Shown here: in pieces, positions 16,356 through 24,196 of the stretch
How positions within the stretch are numbered: position 1 is the stretch's first letter
Layout of the letters: every line of letters starts with the position of its first letter
Source: Pseudonocardia nigra
Lineage (GTDB): Bacteria; Actinomycetota; Actinomycetes; Mycobacteriales; Pseudonocardiaceae
Assembly: GCF_019396355.1 (NCBI RefSeq)
Contig: NZ_JAHKRK010000062.1
Coordinates: 1-34,774, forward strand
Length of the DNA: 34,774 nt
Direction of reading: 5' to 3'
Position numbers and translations under genes: made by a program
The notes under the pieces: generated by a model
The model's input: the letters and a program-made list of their open reading frames with translations, nothing else
What the model was told of the DNA's origin: nothing
The model's database searches: none

Positions 16356-17963
16356 TCAGCGCAGGGACCAGTGCCCCGCGGCCACGGACGTGTCGGCGAG
16401 CTCGAACGTCGTGGCGTAGGGCACGAAGCGGACGTGCCGGTTCACCGCGTACAGCACCCGGGGAGCGACGAGGAACAGCGCGAGCGACTGCCGCGTCACG
16501 TACCGGTCGATCCGGTTGGCGGCCAGCACCTGCCCGACCTGCGACGTCCGTGCCCCGAGATCGGCGAAGAGCCGCTCGAACCGCGCGTCCACCGGCCCGG
16601 CCCGGAACTCCCCCGACCGCCCCACGAACGCCCGGTGCAGCTCCAGTGGCGGCACGTCAACCGTCTGCGAGCCCTGGTCGACCAGCAGCACGTCCCAGTC
16701 CCGCGGTTCCTTCGCCGCGAGCCCGCGCCGCGCCTCCCGCTGCCGGTCCCCACGCAGGACCGTGACCTCGACCGGCAGGTCGATGGCCGTGTGCAGCTGC
16801 GCGGCCACGGTGTGCGCGACCGCCTCCCACGCCTCCATCGCCGCCAGGCGCAGCGGTCGGGCAGCCCCTCCGGCGGCGCGCCAGAGGCGGGCGGCCTCGG
16901 CCGGGTCGTGCGGGTGCGCGCGCAGCCGGTCCGGGGCGCGGTGCAACGCGGTCAGCACCGTGGGTGGGGTGAGGCCGGCGAGCGGCCGGGTGTGGCCGCG
17001 GAACAGGTCGCGGACCAGGGCGTCCCGGTCCACGGCGAGGTTCAGCGCCCGCCGAGCCCGCACGTCGTGCAGCGGCAGGCCCTCGGCCTCGCGGTCGATC
17101 ACGCCGGCCAGCGCGCGCACGGCCGCCACCGACACCAGCCGCGCGTGCCGCGACCGGCGCACCCGTTCCGCCGCGCCGGCGGGCACCTCGGTCACGATGT
17201 CGACCTCACCCACGGTGTCGCAGACGAGGTCGAGCGCCTCCTCCCGGCTCAGCGTGTTGCGGAACTCGACCTCCTCCAGGTGCGGGCCACGCACCCGGTC
17301 CCAGTAGTGCTCGTTGGACCGCAGCCGCACGACCGGCGACCGGTCCTGGGTCTGCAGCCACGTGCGGTCCTCACCGTCGCTGATCACCTCTTCGGTGTGC
17401 ACGAGCGAGCGGCCCTCGACGAGGATGAACGGTCCGGAGCCCCACGGGCCCGGTGCGTCGATGATTCACCAGTGGCCTTCGCCGGACTGGTCCCGCGCGT
17501 AGCCGAACCCGAGATCGCGCCAGAACCGCTCGGTCATCACGTGCGTGGCCCGCAGCTTCCCCAACGCCAGCCCGTCGACGGCCGGCAGGTGCAGCCGGAC
17601 CGTGCGGTCGTCGACGACCTCCGCGCCCGTGCGCCGGTCGATGTTGAAGTGCGTGCCGGGAGGGTGCGGCGAGACCCAGCGGACCTGCTCGTCGAACGCG
17701 CGGCGCAGCGACCCGGCATCGAGCGGGCTCCCGTCGGCGAACCGCTCCCCGCGCCGCAGCGTGATCTCGAGCGTGCGCGGGTCGCGCCACCGGTACCGAC
17801 TCATGGCGGCGGGACGGATCTTGCCCCGCTTGGTGACCCGCACCGCTTCCTCGACGGTGTTGTAGGTGATGTAGAGCCAGTTGAGGGAGTTCGGGTCGAC
17901 CACGCGGACGGTGCCCCGCGGCGCGCTCCGGGCCCGGCCGACCAGACGCTGCAACACGCTCAT
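16356..17963 (-). pseudogene. ABC-type peptide-binding protein (SBP_bac_5) interrupted by an in-frame TGA
   Basis: One continuous frame of 536 codons encodes a family-5 solute-binding protein, but codon 166 (17466-17468) is TGA. Before it: MSVLQRLVGR, VRVVDPNSLNWLYITYNTVE and FWRDLGFGYARDQSGEGHW. After it, in the same frame: IIDAPGPWGSGPFILVEGRS and a well-preserved remainder (VRLRSNEHYWDRV, RRALNLAVDRDALV). Both halves keep strong coding bias, so the break is recent, an error, or read through. There is no signal peptide or lipobox, and no permease or ATPase genes are nearby, so even an intact copy might be a cytoplasmic SgrR-like sensor domain rather than a transporter part. A GTG at 17402 could in theory restart the second half. 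Confidence 0.8.
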
Positions 17964-18187
17964 GCCGATGGCGTACCCCCGACGCGGCCGAGGTACCGCG
18001 CTGCCTGCGACGGCGTCGGTGACCTGCAGGTACCAGTGCGCGGAGATGTCGGGGACGGCAGGGACGTGGAGGGACGGGGAGGGACATGGTTCGACGCTAG
18101 GAGCGGCAGGCCGCCGGTCGCGTCTGTCGCCGGGCACGAGTGCGACCTGCCGATCGACATACCGGTGGATCTGTCGATCGGCAGCCG

Positions 18188-18631
18188 CTACAGCGCGAGC
18201 GCGAGCACTGCCGTCGCAGCCGTCGACGTCACCGTCCGGACGTGGTTCCAGGCCGTCCAGCGGCGCAGGTAGTCCGGCCACACCCGGTCCCCGTCGGGTC
18301 CGGCCGCGTCGAGCCGGTTGTTCATCGGCACGTTCCCAACGACCGTCACGAGGAACGTGCCGACGAGGTACAGCAGCGCACCCGTCACCCGCCACGCCCC
18401 GCCGCCCGCGGTCCCCACCAGGACGAGCACGGGCAGCAGGACGCACGCGACGGTCGCGCCCCCGAATGCGACGCCGAAGACGGGGTTGAGGATCGTCCGG
18501 TTGATCCCCTGCATCGCCGAGGCCCCCTCGGCGGGCGGCAGCCGTCGCAGCGCCGGCATGACGGCCACCGAGAAGGCGAAGAACAGCCCCGCCATCAGGC
18601 CGCACCCGACGACGGCCACCACGGTGACCAC
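18188..18631 (-). CDS. DUF1772 (anthrone oxygenase family) membrane protein
   Basis: A 147-residue protein with about four membrane helices: residues 1-25, 50-72, 80-100 and the C-terminal 128-147. The conserved polar segments GINRTILNPVF and VGNVPMNNRLD are the DUF1772 signature. Members include fungal anthrone oxygenases, but bacterial ones have no proven reaction. The start is GTG 18631, only 17 bp after the stop of the NmrA-type gene on the same strand, so the two form an operon; no strong ribosome site is visible. Confidence 0.85.
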   Translation of the reverse strand: MVTVVAVVGCGLMAGLFFAFSVAVMPALRRLPPAEGASAMQGINRTILNPVFGVAFGGATVACVLLPVLVLVGTAGGGAWRVTGALLYLVGTFLVTVVGNVPMNNRLDAAGPDGDRVWPDYLRRWTAWNHVRTVTSTAATAVLALAL

Positions 18632-18647
18632 CGGAACCAGGTCTCGA

Positions 18648-19536
18648 TCATGGCGCTGCCACCCCCATCAGCTCCCCCACGACGTCCTCGAAGCCGGTCG
18701 GCGTCGTGGTCGACCGGGTGCCGGCCACCGACCGCTCCTGCGCGCGGATCGTGCCATCGCCCAGCGCACCGGCGAACTCGACGTGCAGCGCGGCGACCTG
18801 TGGGGCGAACCCGGCCTGCACCAGGATCGCGGCCATCTCCTCGCCGGGCAGCTGCACGTACCCGAGGTCGGGCCGCCCCAGCGCGTCGCCGAGGATGCGG
18901 GTGGCCTCGGCGTAGGTCAGGTCGCGTGGACCGAGCAGCTCGCGCACCGCGAACCCGCTCCAGTCCCGGGCGACGAGGGCGCGGGCGGCCGCGTCGCCGA
19001 CGTCGCGCGTCGCGACCATCGGGATCGGCACGTCACCCGCGATCGCGTCCACGTTCACCCCGTGCTCGCGCACGACGTCCGCCGCCGCGGCGACGCTCTC
19101 GAAGAAGTAGCCCGGTCGCAGCGCGAGCACGTGGACGTCCGCGAGCGCGCGCAGGCGCTGCTCCTGGCGGAACAGGCTGGTCAGGAACCCCGTGCCGGCC
19201 GGGACGTCCGCCCCGACGCTCGAGAGCGCCACCACGTGCCGCACCCCGGCGGCGCGGACGGCCGCCACGATCGACTCGCCCAGCCGGTCCTGGTCGCCGT
19301 GGTAGTCCGGTGACGCCGGGTCGTAGGGCAGGAGCGTGTGCACCGCGTGCGCGCCGCGGAAGGCCCGGGTGAGGAACGCCGGGTCGCTCGCGTCGCCCGC
19401 CATCGTCGCCGCCCCGGCCGCCCCGAGGTCGGCAAGCCTGCGCTCGTCCCAGCGCCGTGACCTGCTCGCCCGCGGCCAGCAGCCGCCGCACGACCCGTCC
19501 GCCCACGTGTCCGGTCGCACCCATCACCGTGATCAT
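18648..19536 (-). pseudogene. NmrA/SDR-type NAD(P)-binding protein, frameshifted
   Basis: The ATG at 19536 has a strong GAGGAGGACGAG ribosome site and begins MITVMGATGHVGGRVVRRLL, a classic NAD(P)-binding motif. After about 31 residues (QVTALGR) the sense jumps to another frame near 19452, continuing DERRLADLGAAGAATMAGDA and the rest of an NmrA-like atypical short-chain reductase (VVALSSVGADV, LALRPGYFFESV, LGPRDLTYAEA). Loss of about 4 bases (a CGGG) would explain it. Everything else, including promoter-proximal signals, looks intact, so this may be recent or a sequencing error. It is divergent from an AraC regulator and followed by the DUF1772 gene. Confidence 0.8.
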
Positions 19537-19624
19537 CTCGTCCTCCTCGTCGGGTTGCCCGACGTCCAGACTTCCGGCGGGACGCCGGACCCACCATCCC
19601 CGTTCGTCGCTGTCCCTTGCTCGT

Positions 19625-19644
19625 TCGTCCAGATCCTTGGACGA
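19625..19644. promoter_or_regulatory. inverted repeat, candidate operator between divergent genes
   Basis: TCGTCCA (19625-19631) and TGGACGA (19638-19644) form a 7-bp inverted repeat with a 6-base spacer in the 137-bp gap between the NmrA-type gene and the AraC regulator. Location fits an operator for the regulator. This is inferred from symmetry and position only. Confidence 0.4.
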
Positions 19645-19673
19645 CCGGTGCCCGGCGGCACACACTGGGCGGC

Positions 19674-20615
19674 GTGCAGGTCGACGAGATGTGGAACTCG
19701 CAGGATCCGCTGGGCGACGCGTTGCACTTCCTGCGCGTGACCGGAGCGTTCTACTGCCGATCCGAGCTGACGGCGCCGTGGGGCCTCACACTGCCCGCCA
19801 TGCCCGGCTGTCTGTGGTTCCACGTCGTCACGGCGGGCCGCAGCAGCCTGGAGGTCGCCGGATCGGCACCGCGCACGCTGCAGCCGGGCGATCTGGCGCT
19901 GGTGCCGCACGGCCGGGGGCACACACTGCGCAGCGAGCCGGACGTGCCGGCTCCGAACGTGCTGGACCTGCAGCACGAGTACAGCAACCACTACGCGCTG
20001 CTGCGGCACGGCGGCGGAGGTGCAGCCAGCACGCTGGTCTGCGGTGCCGTGCGGCTCGACCATCCGGCCGCGCACCACATCGTCCCGCTGCTGCCGGACG
20101 TGGTCCACGTCGAGCCGACGGGATCGGCCCCGGACGAGTGGACGCAGAGCACGCTGCGACTGATGGCCGCCGAGGCCGCGGAGGTGCGCGCCGGTGGCGA
20201 GGCGGTGCTCACGCGACTGTCCGACGTGCTCGTCATCCAGGCGTTGCGCACGTGGATCGAGCACGACCCGGCGGCGCGGCGCGGCTGGCTCGGAGCCCTG
20301 CGCGACCGGCAGATCGGGCGCGCCATCTCGCTGATCCACCGCGACCCGGCGCGGCCGTGGACGGTCGCGTCGCTCGCGGCGGAGCTCGCCATGTCGCGGT
20401 CGGCGTTCGCGGCGCGGTTCACCGAGCTCGTCGGCGAACCGGCGATGCACTACGTCACCCGGTGGCGGATGCAGGTCGCGCGCGCCTGGCTCGCCGAGGA
20501 GGGCGCGAGCGTCGCGCAGGTGGCGAGCCGGCTCGGGTACCGGTCCGAGGCGGCGTTCAGCCGGGCGTTCAAGCGCGTGGCCGGGGTGTCGCCGGGGGCG
20601 TCGCGGGCGTCGTAG
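19674..20615 (+). CDS. AraC family transcriptional regulator with cupin domain
   Basis: A 313-residue regulator. Residues about 15-190 form a Cupin_6-type sensing domain (PGCLWFHVVTAGRSSLEV, LQPGDLALVPHGRGHTL). Residues about 215-310 form the double helix-turn-helix of AraC/XylS proteins (WTVASLAAELAMSRSAFAARF, VAQVASRLGYRSEAAFSRAFKRV). GTG 19674 or ATG 19689 can serve as start; both keep all domains. Divergence from an NmrA-type reductase gene is a common arrangement, and the reductase operon is the likely target. The VOC gene follows after 9 bp and may be co-transcribed. Confidence 0.9.
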   Translation: MQVDEMWNSQDPLGDALHFLRVTGAFYCRSELTAPWGLTLPAMPGCLWFHVVTAGRSSLEVAGSAPRTLQPGDLALVPHGRGHTLRSEPDVPAPNVLDLQHEYSNHYALLRHGGGGAASTLVCGAVRLDHPAAHHIVPLLPDVVHVEPTGSAPDEWTQSTLRLMAAEAAEVRAGGEAVLTRLSDVLVIQALRTWIEHDPAARRGWLGALRDRQIGRAISLIHRDPARPWTVASLAAELAMSRSAFAARFTELVGEPAMHYVTRWRMQVARAWLAEEGASVAQVASRLGYRSEAAFSRAFKRVAGVSPGASRAS

Positions 20616-20624
20616 GTTCGCCGC

Positions 20625-21287
20625 ATGCTCGCCACCTACAAGGACCTGTGCGTCGACGCCGTCGACGCCGAGCGCTCCGCCCGCTTCTGGTCGGCCGCGC
20701 TCGGGCTCGGCTGCGCGCCTCACCGCGAGTCCGTCGTCCGGCTGCCCGGGCCCACCCCGCAGCACACGGTCTGGGTCAACGCCGTACCCGAACCGAAGGT
20801 CGTCAAGAACCGCCTGCACCTCGACGTCCACACCGGTTCGGTCGCCGAGCTCGTGGAGCTCGGGGCGACGGTGCTGGACGACACGCTGCCGTGGACGGTG
20901 ATGGCCGACCCCGAGGGCGGGGAGTTCTGCGCGTTCGTGCGCGAGGAGCCGCCCCCGCAGCGGCTCTACGAGCTCGTGCTCGACGCACGGGACGCCCACG
21001 CCACGGCGGCCTGGTGGGCGACGCTGCTCGGCGGCAGGCTCGTCGACGACGGGAACGGCTTCTGGGTGGTCGGCGACATCCCCGGCGCACCGTTCGAGTG
21101 GCTGTGCGTGAACCCGAGCGAGGACCCGAAGGTCGGCAAGAACCGCGTGCACATCGACGTCGTCGTGCCCGACATCGAGCGCGTCCTCGACCACGGCGCC
21201 CGCCTGCTCCGGCCGAGCGGCGGGGACGTCGGCTGGGACGTCCTGGCCGACCCGGAGGGTAACGAGATGTGCGCGTTCCGCCCCTGA
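20625..21287 (+). CDS. VOC family protein, two glyoxalase-like domains
   Basis: A 220-residue protein made of two tandem Glyoxalase_6 modules (about 1-108 and 112-220). The repeats align clearly: DAERSARFWSAALG with DAHATAAWWATLLG, PEPKVVKNRLHLDVH with EDPKVGKNRVHIDVV, and MADPEGGEFCAF with LADPEGNEMCAF. The HLD/HID and ADPEG residues are usual metal-site or fold positions, so enzymatic or binding roles are both possible. The substrate is unknown. It starts at ATG 20625, 9 bp after the AraC gene. Confidence 0.9.
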   Translation: MLATYKDLCVDAVDAERSARFWSAALGLGCAPHRESVVRLPGPTPQHTVWVNAVPEPKVVKNRLHLDVHTGSVAELVELGATVLDDTLPWTVMADPEGGEFCAFVREEPPPQRLYELVLDARDAHATAAWWATLLGGRLVDDGNGFWVVGDIPGAPFEWLCVNPSEDPKVGKNRVHIDVVVPDIERVLDHGARLLRPSGGDVGWDVLADPEGNEMCAFRP

Positions 21288-21418
21288 TCAGCGACGATGC
21301 GCTGCCGCTCGTCGCTCCAGGACGTGCTTTCGGCCGATCCGAGGGGTCCACGGGCGGGCGGATCCCGCCCCGGTTGCTTACGTTGCCTCTCGGATTCATG
21401 ACGGCACGGTCACGAACA

Positions 21419-21491
21419 GGACACGGGACTCCCCACCCGCCGGTTCCCCCGACCGGAGGTCCAAACGGGCCGTCGATCCGGAAGGCAGGTC
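21419..21491 (+). ncRNA. conserved leader RNA, candidate c-di-AMP (ydaO-type) riboswitch, copy 1
   Basis: About 73 bases directly before the GTG of the first cell-wall protein gene are nearly repeated before the second (22516-22590). Shared blocks include GGACACGG, TCCCC, CCGCCGG, CCCCGA, CGGA-GTCC and the terminal TCCGGAAGGCAGGTCGTG. The last block contains the ribosome site, so folding could mask it. In actinomycetes, ydaO-type riboswitches often precede cell-wall hydrolase genes; identity as that class is inference. The 204-bp gap upstream (21288-21418) holds no gene. Confidence 0.5.
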
Positions 21492-22361
21492 GTGGCTCGG
21501 CATCGCTCCCCCCGGGGCCGACGCGCACACCAGACCCCGCCACCGGTGGCCCCCGGCCGCCCGGTGGAGGGCGAGGGCGCGCGCCGGCCCGCCCGGACCC
21601 CGCTGCGGCGGGGCACCGCTGTCATCGCCGTCACCGGCGGCGCGTTCTCCCTCGTCGGAGCCGCGGCCCCGACGGAAGCACCCACGGTCGTGCCGGCGGT
21701 CGTGCCGGCGGCGCAGCAGGCGCCGACCGAGGCCGGCGCGGTGCTGCTGCCCGCCGTCGAACCGGTGCTGCCGAACCCGGACGTCGTCGACGCGTCCGAG
21801 CTCGTCAAGGCCGTGCAGCTCGCCGAGGAGGAGATCGCGCGGCTCGCCGCCGAACGCGCCGCCGCCGAGGAGCGCGCGGCGCGGGAACGGGCGGAGGCCG
21901 AGGAGCGGGCGGCCCGGGAACGGGCCGCCGCTGAGCGCGAGCGCGCCGAGGCGCAGGCCGCGACGGCCGCCGCCGCCACCGGCGGTGGCGACTGTGGGCT
22001 CGACACCTCCGGCCTCGGCGCCGTGAAGCCCCACGTCCGGGACGCCGCCGAGTACCTCGACTGCCGGTTCGGCGAACCGGCGATGCACGGCGTCGCCGGT
22101 CGCGCGGGCACCTCCGACCACCCGTCGGGCAAGGCGCTGGACTTCATGGTCGACCGCGCCACCGGGGATGCGCTCGCCGCCTGCGCGCTGCGCAACAAGG
22201 AGGCGCTCGGGATCACCTACGTGATCTGGGAGCAGCAGATCAACCACGGCGGTGGGTGGGAGGCGATGGAGGACCGCGGCGGTGCCACGGCCAACCACTT
22301 CGACCACGTGCACATCTCCTTCGGCTCCGGCGGCGGGAGCGGTGCGCTGCGCGGCTGCTGA
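21492..22361 (+). CDS. exported ARB_07466-like zinc hydrolase-fold protein, copy 1
   Basis: A 289-residue protein. A basic N-terminus leads to one hydrophobic segment (about 41-59), likely a signal or anchor, then a Pro/Val-rich stretch, a charged coiled coil (about 107-158, EERAARERAEAEERAARERA) and a C-terminal domain from about 168. That domain has SDHPSGKALDF (His210, Asp217) and NHFDHVHISF (His269, 272, 274), the same pattern as zinc-binding LAS/M15-type peptidases, plus Cys168 and Cys191. The likely site of action is the cell wall. A catalytic role is inferred; some homologues are unstudied. GTG 21492 follows GGAAGGCAGGTC. It has a tandem paralogue immediately downstream. Confidence 0.82.
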   Translation: MARHRSPRGRRAHQTPPPVAPGRPVEGEGARRPARTPLRRGTAVIAVTGGAFSLVGAAAPTEAPTVVPAVVPAAQQAPTEAGAVLLPAVEPVLPNPDVVDASELVKAVQLAEEEIARLAAERAAAEERAARERAEAEERAARERAAAERERAEAQAATAAAATGGGDCGLDTSGLGAVKPHVRDAAEYLDCRFGEPAMHGVAGRAGTSDHPSGKALDFMVDRATGDALAACALRNKEALGITYVIWEQQINHGGGWEAMEDRGGATANHFDHVHISFGSGGGSGALRGC

Positions 22362-22379
22362 CCCGCCCCTCGCTACGCC

Positions 22380-22414
22380 GTTGGGCCCAACTCCCGCTGC
22401 GCCGCTCAGCGCAG
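22380..22414. terminator. palindromes after first cell-wall gene
   Basis: GTTGGGCCCAAC (22380-22391) is a perfect 12-bp palindrome, followed by CTGCGC/GCGCAG (22397-22402, 22409-22414) around a 6-base loop. They start 19 bp after the stop at 22361 and precede the second leader RNA, consistent with termination between two separately regulated genes. Confidence 0.4.
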
Positions 22415-22515
22415 TAAAGCGCCCACCCATCTCACCCAGGGTGACGTGCGGTCATCGTTCCGTGACCGTTCCGCTATGTTCGGCCCCGGATCACGGAGCG
22501 ACCCGGCTCCCCAGC

Positions 22516-22590
22516 GGACACGGATTCCCCGATCCGCCGGCCACCCCGAGCCGGACGTCCGCGCGGGTCGCACGGTCCGGAAGGCAGGTC
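22516..22590 (+). ncRNA. conserved leader RNA, candidate c-di-AMP riboswitch, copy 2
   Basis: About 75 bases matching copy 1 block by block (GGACACGGATTCCCC, CCGCCGG, CCCCGAGCCGGACGTCC, TCCGGAAGGCAGGTC). Spacing differs by only two bases while the coding regions have diverged strongly, which argues for selection on RNA structure. Upstream at 22475 a TATGTT could be a -10 element. The class assignment is tentative. Confidence 0.5.
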
Positions 22591-23400
22591 GTGTCTCGGC
22601 ACCGCTCCCCCGGCGGCCGGAACGCGCACCCGCAGCCCGTCGTCCGCGCGGGCGCGCTCGCCGGTGCGCAGCCCGTCCCGCAGCCTGCGCGGCACCGCGC
22701 CGCCACCCACACTGCCGTGCGCAACGGCATGACGGCGGCCGCGGCAGCGGGCGGTGCGCTCGCCGTCGTCGTGCCGACGGTCGCGGTCGCGACCGGCCCG
22801 GCGACGGGAGCCGTCGCCGAGGAGGCGCCCGTGCTCCGGCTGACCGCCGATGGAGCCTCCGTCAGCGGGGTGCGGATGATCGCGAGCGTTGCGCCCGTCG
22901 CGGGCGTGCGCGAGCCCGAGCCGCCGGAGGTGGACGTCGCGGAACTGCTCAAGGCGGCGGGCCTCGCCGAGATCGCCCGCAAGGCGGAGGAGGAGCGCCT
23001 CGCCAGGGAGGCCGCCGCGCGCTGTGCCGCCGACCTCGGTGACCTGGGGCGCGTCAAGCCGTGGGTGCGCGATGCCGCCCGTTTCCTCAGCTGCCTCTAC
23101 GGGCACCCGCCGCTGATCGGGGTCGCGCAGCGCAACCGCGACTCCGACCATCCGAGCGGCCACGCGCTCGACCTCATGGTCCGCGGCGAGCGCGGCGACC
23201 GGATCGCCGAGTGCGCCCTCGCCAACCAGGAGGAGCTGGGCATCACCTACGTGATCTGGGAGCAGCGGGTGAACTACGGCGACGGCTGGGAGCGCATGGA
23301 GGACCGCGGCAACGACACGGAGAACCACTTCGACCACGTGCACATCTCGTTCGGGCGCAGCGCGCCGGACGACATTCCCCGCGCCGAACGCTGCGAGTAG
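22591..23400 (+). CDS. exported ARB_07466-like zinc hydrolase-fold protein, copy 2
   Basis: A 269-residue paralogue of the preceding gene. It has a hydrophobic segment at about 46-66, a shorter charged helix (about 115-145) and the same C-terminal domain: GRVKPWVRDAARFLSCLYG, SDHPSGHALDLMV (His187, Asp194), GITYVIWEQRVNYGDGWERM and NHFDHVHISFG (His246, 249, 251). The zinc-ligand pattern is identical to copy 1, the long coiled coil is not. GTG 22591 is set by the same ribosome site inside the conserved leader. Tandem duplication followed by divergence of the N-terminal spacer is inferred. Confidence 0.82.
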   Translation: MSRHRSPGGRNAHPQPVVRAGALAGAQPVPQPARHRAATHTAVRNGMTAAAAAGGALAVVVPTVAVATGPATGAVAEEAPVLRLTADGASVSGVRMIASVAPVAGVREPEPPEVDVAELLKAAGLAEIARKAEEERLAREAAARCAADLGDLGRVKPWVRDAARFLSCLYGHPPLIGVAQRNRDSDHPSGHALDLMVRGERGDRIAECALANQEELGITYVIWEQRVNYGDGWERMEDRGNDTENHFDHVHISFGRSAPDDIPRAERCE

Positions 23401-23508
23401 CCCAGCTCCTGATCCGGTCGTTCACGCGTCACCCGATCGGGTACTCCCGGCGCCTGATGGCGTCGCTCCCTCGACCTGCCCGGTCCTCGGCGCCATCGAG
23501 GAGTCGAC

Positions 23509-24111
23509 ATGATCGGACGACACGGCGGCCTGCCATGGCGGATCACCGGGAGGCCCCGGCGCACCTCGGCGGTGGCCGTTCTGGCCCTTGCCCTCGCCCT
23601 GGTGGGGGGATCGCAGGCGCTTGCCCACGACGAGGGGGACGACCGCAAGGGCGGCGAGCACCCCTCGGCGACCGACGCGCGGTGGGCGGCGATGATGATC
23701 CCGCACCATCGGACCGGCATCGAGCTCACCGAGCTGGCACTCGAGAAGTCCGAGAACGACGGGGTGCGCGATCTGGCCGCGGAGTCACGGCACGACCAGC
23801 AGCGTGAGCTGCCGAAGTTGGAGAAGGTCGCCCGCGCCGGTGGCCTGGAGCCGATGCCGCCCGAGAAGCCGATCCGGCGGTTCAACGAGCAGCAGATGGA
23901 GAAGCTGCGGGAGCTGTCCGGGCCGGAGTTCGACCGGGCATGGCTCGACGTGTTTTCCGGTCACCACGTGTCCGCGATCATGATGAGCGATGTCGCTCTT
24001 GCGGGCACCGCCGGCGGCCTGGCGGAGAAGCTGCAGGAACAGATCCACGATGTCCAGCTCGAGCAGCTCGCACGGATGAACGAGCTGCGTGAGGAGGTCG
24101 GCGAGGGCTGA
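23509..24111 (+). CDS. DUF305 family exported protein
   Basis: A 200-residue protein with an N-terminal signal (hydrophobic core about 20-37, ending QALA near residue 39). The mature part contains the two DUF305 signatures: AAMMIPHHRTGIELTELAL at about 60-78 and VFSGHHVSAIMMSDVAL at about 150-166. Paired His and Met residues suggest metal binding, and some relatives sit in copper-handling loci, but a function is not established. ATG 23509 follows GAGGAGTCGAC. The gene is monocistronic and converges on the PhoX gene with a large palindrome between them. Confidence 0.9.
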   Translation: MIGRHGGLPWRITGRPRRTSAVAVLALALALVGGSQALAHDEGDDRKGGEHPSATDARWAAMMIPHHRTGIELTELALEKSENDGVRDLAAESRHDQQRELPKLEKVARAGGLEPMPPEKPIRRFNEQQMEKLRELSGPEFDRAWLDVFSGHHVSAIMMSDVALAGTAGGLAEKLQEQIHDVQLEQLARMNELREEVGEG

Positions 24112-24125
24112 GGCCACCGGCCGAC

Positions 24126-24182
24126 ATTGCAGCAAAGCCACTTTCACGCAACCAGATGGCGTGAACGTGGCTTTGCTGCAAT
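24126..24182. repeat. near-perfect 24-bp palindrome between convergent genes
   Basis: Outer arms ATTGCAGCAAAGCCAC (24126-24141) and GTGGCTTTGCTGCAAT (24167-24182) are perfect complements; after one T/C mismatch, TTCACGC (24143-24149) pairs with GCGTGAA (24159-24165), leaving a 9-base loop. GC is lower than the surroundings. It can act as a two-way terminator for DUF305 and PhoX, and may belong to a dispersed palindrome family. Confidence 0.8.
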
Positions 24183-24196
24183 CGCTCGCGCGGTAT

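Noticed and set aside
17466..17468. Selenocysteine codon in the binding protein
   Set aside because: No selenoprotein family match, no SECIS-like hairpin apparent next to the TGA, and the aligned family has no Cys known to me at this point.
19533..21194. 553-residue minus-strand open frame
   Set aside because: Antisense to the AraC and VOC genes, with no recognisable motif or ribosome site.
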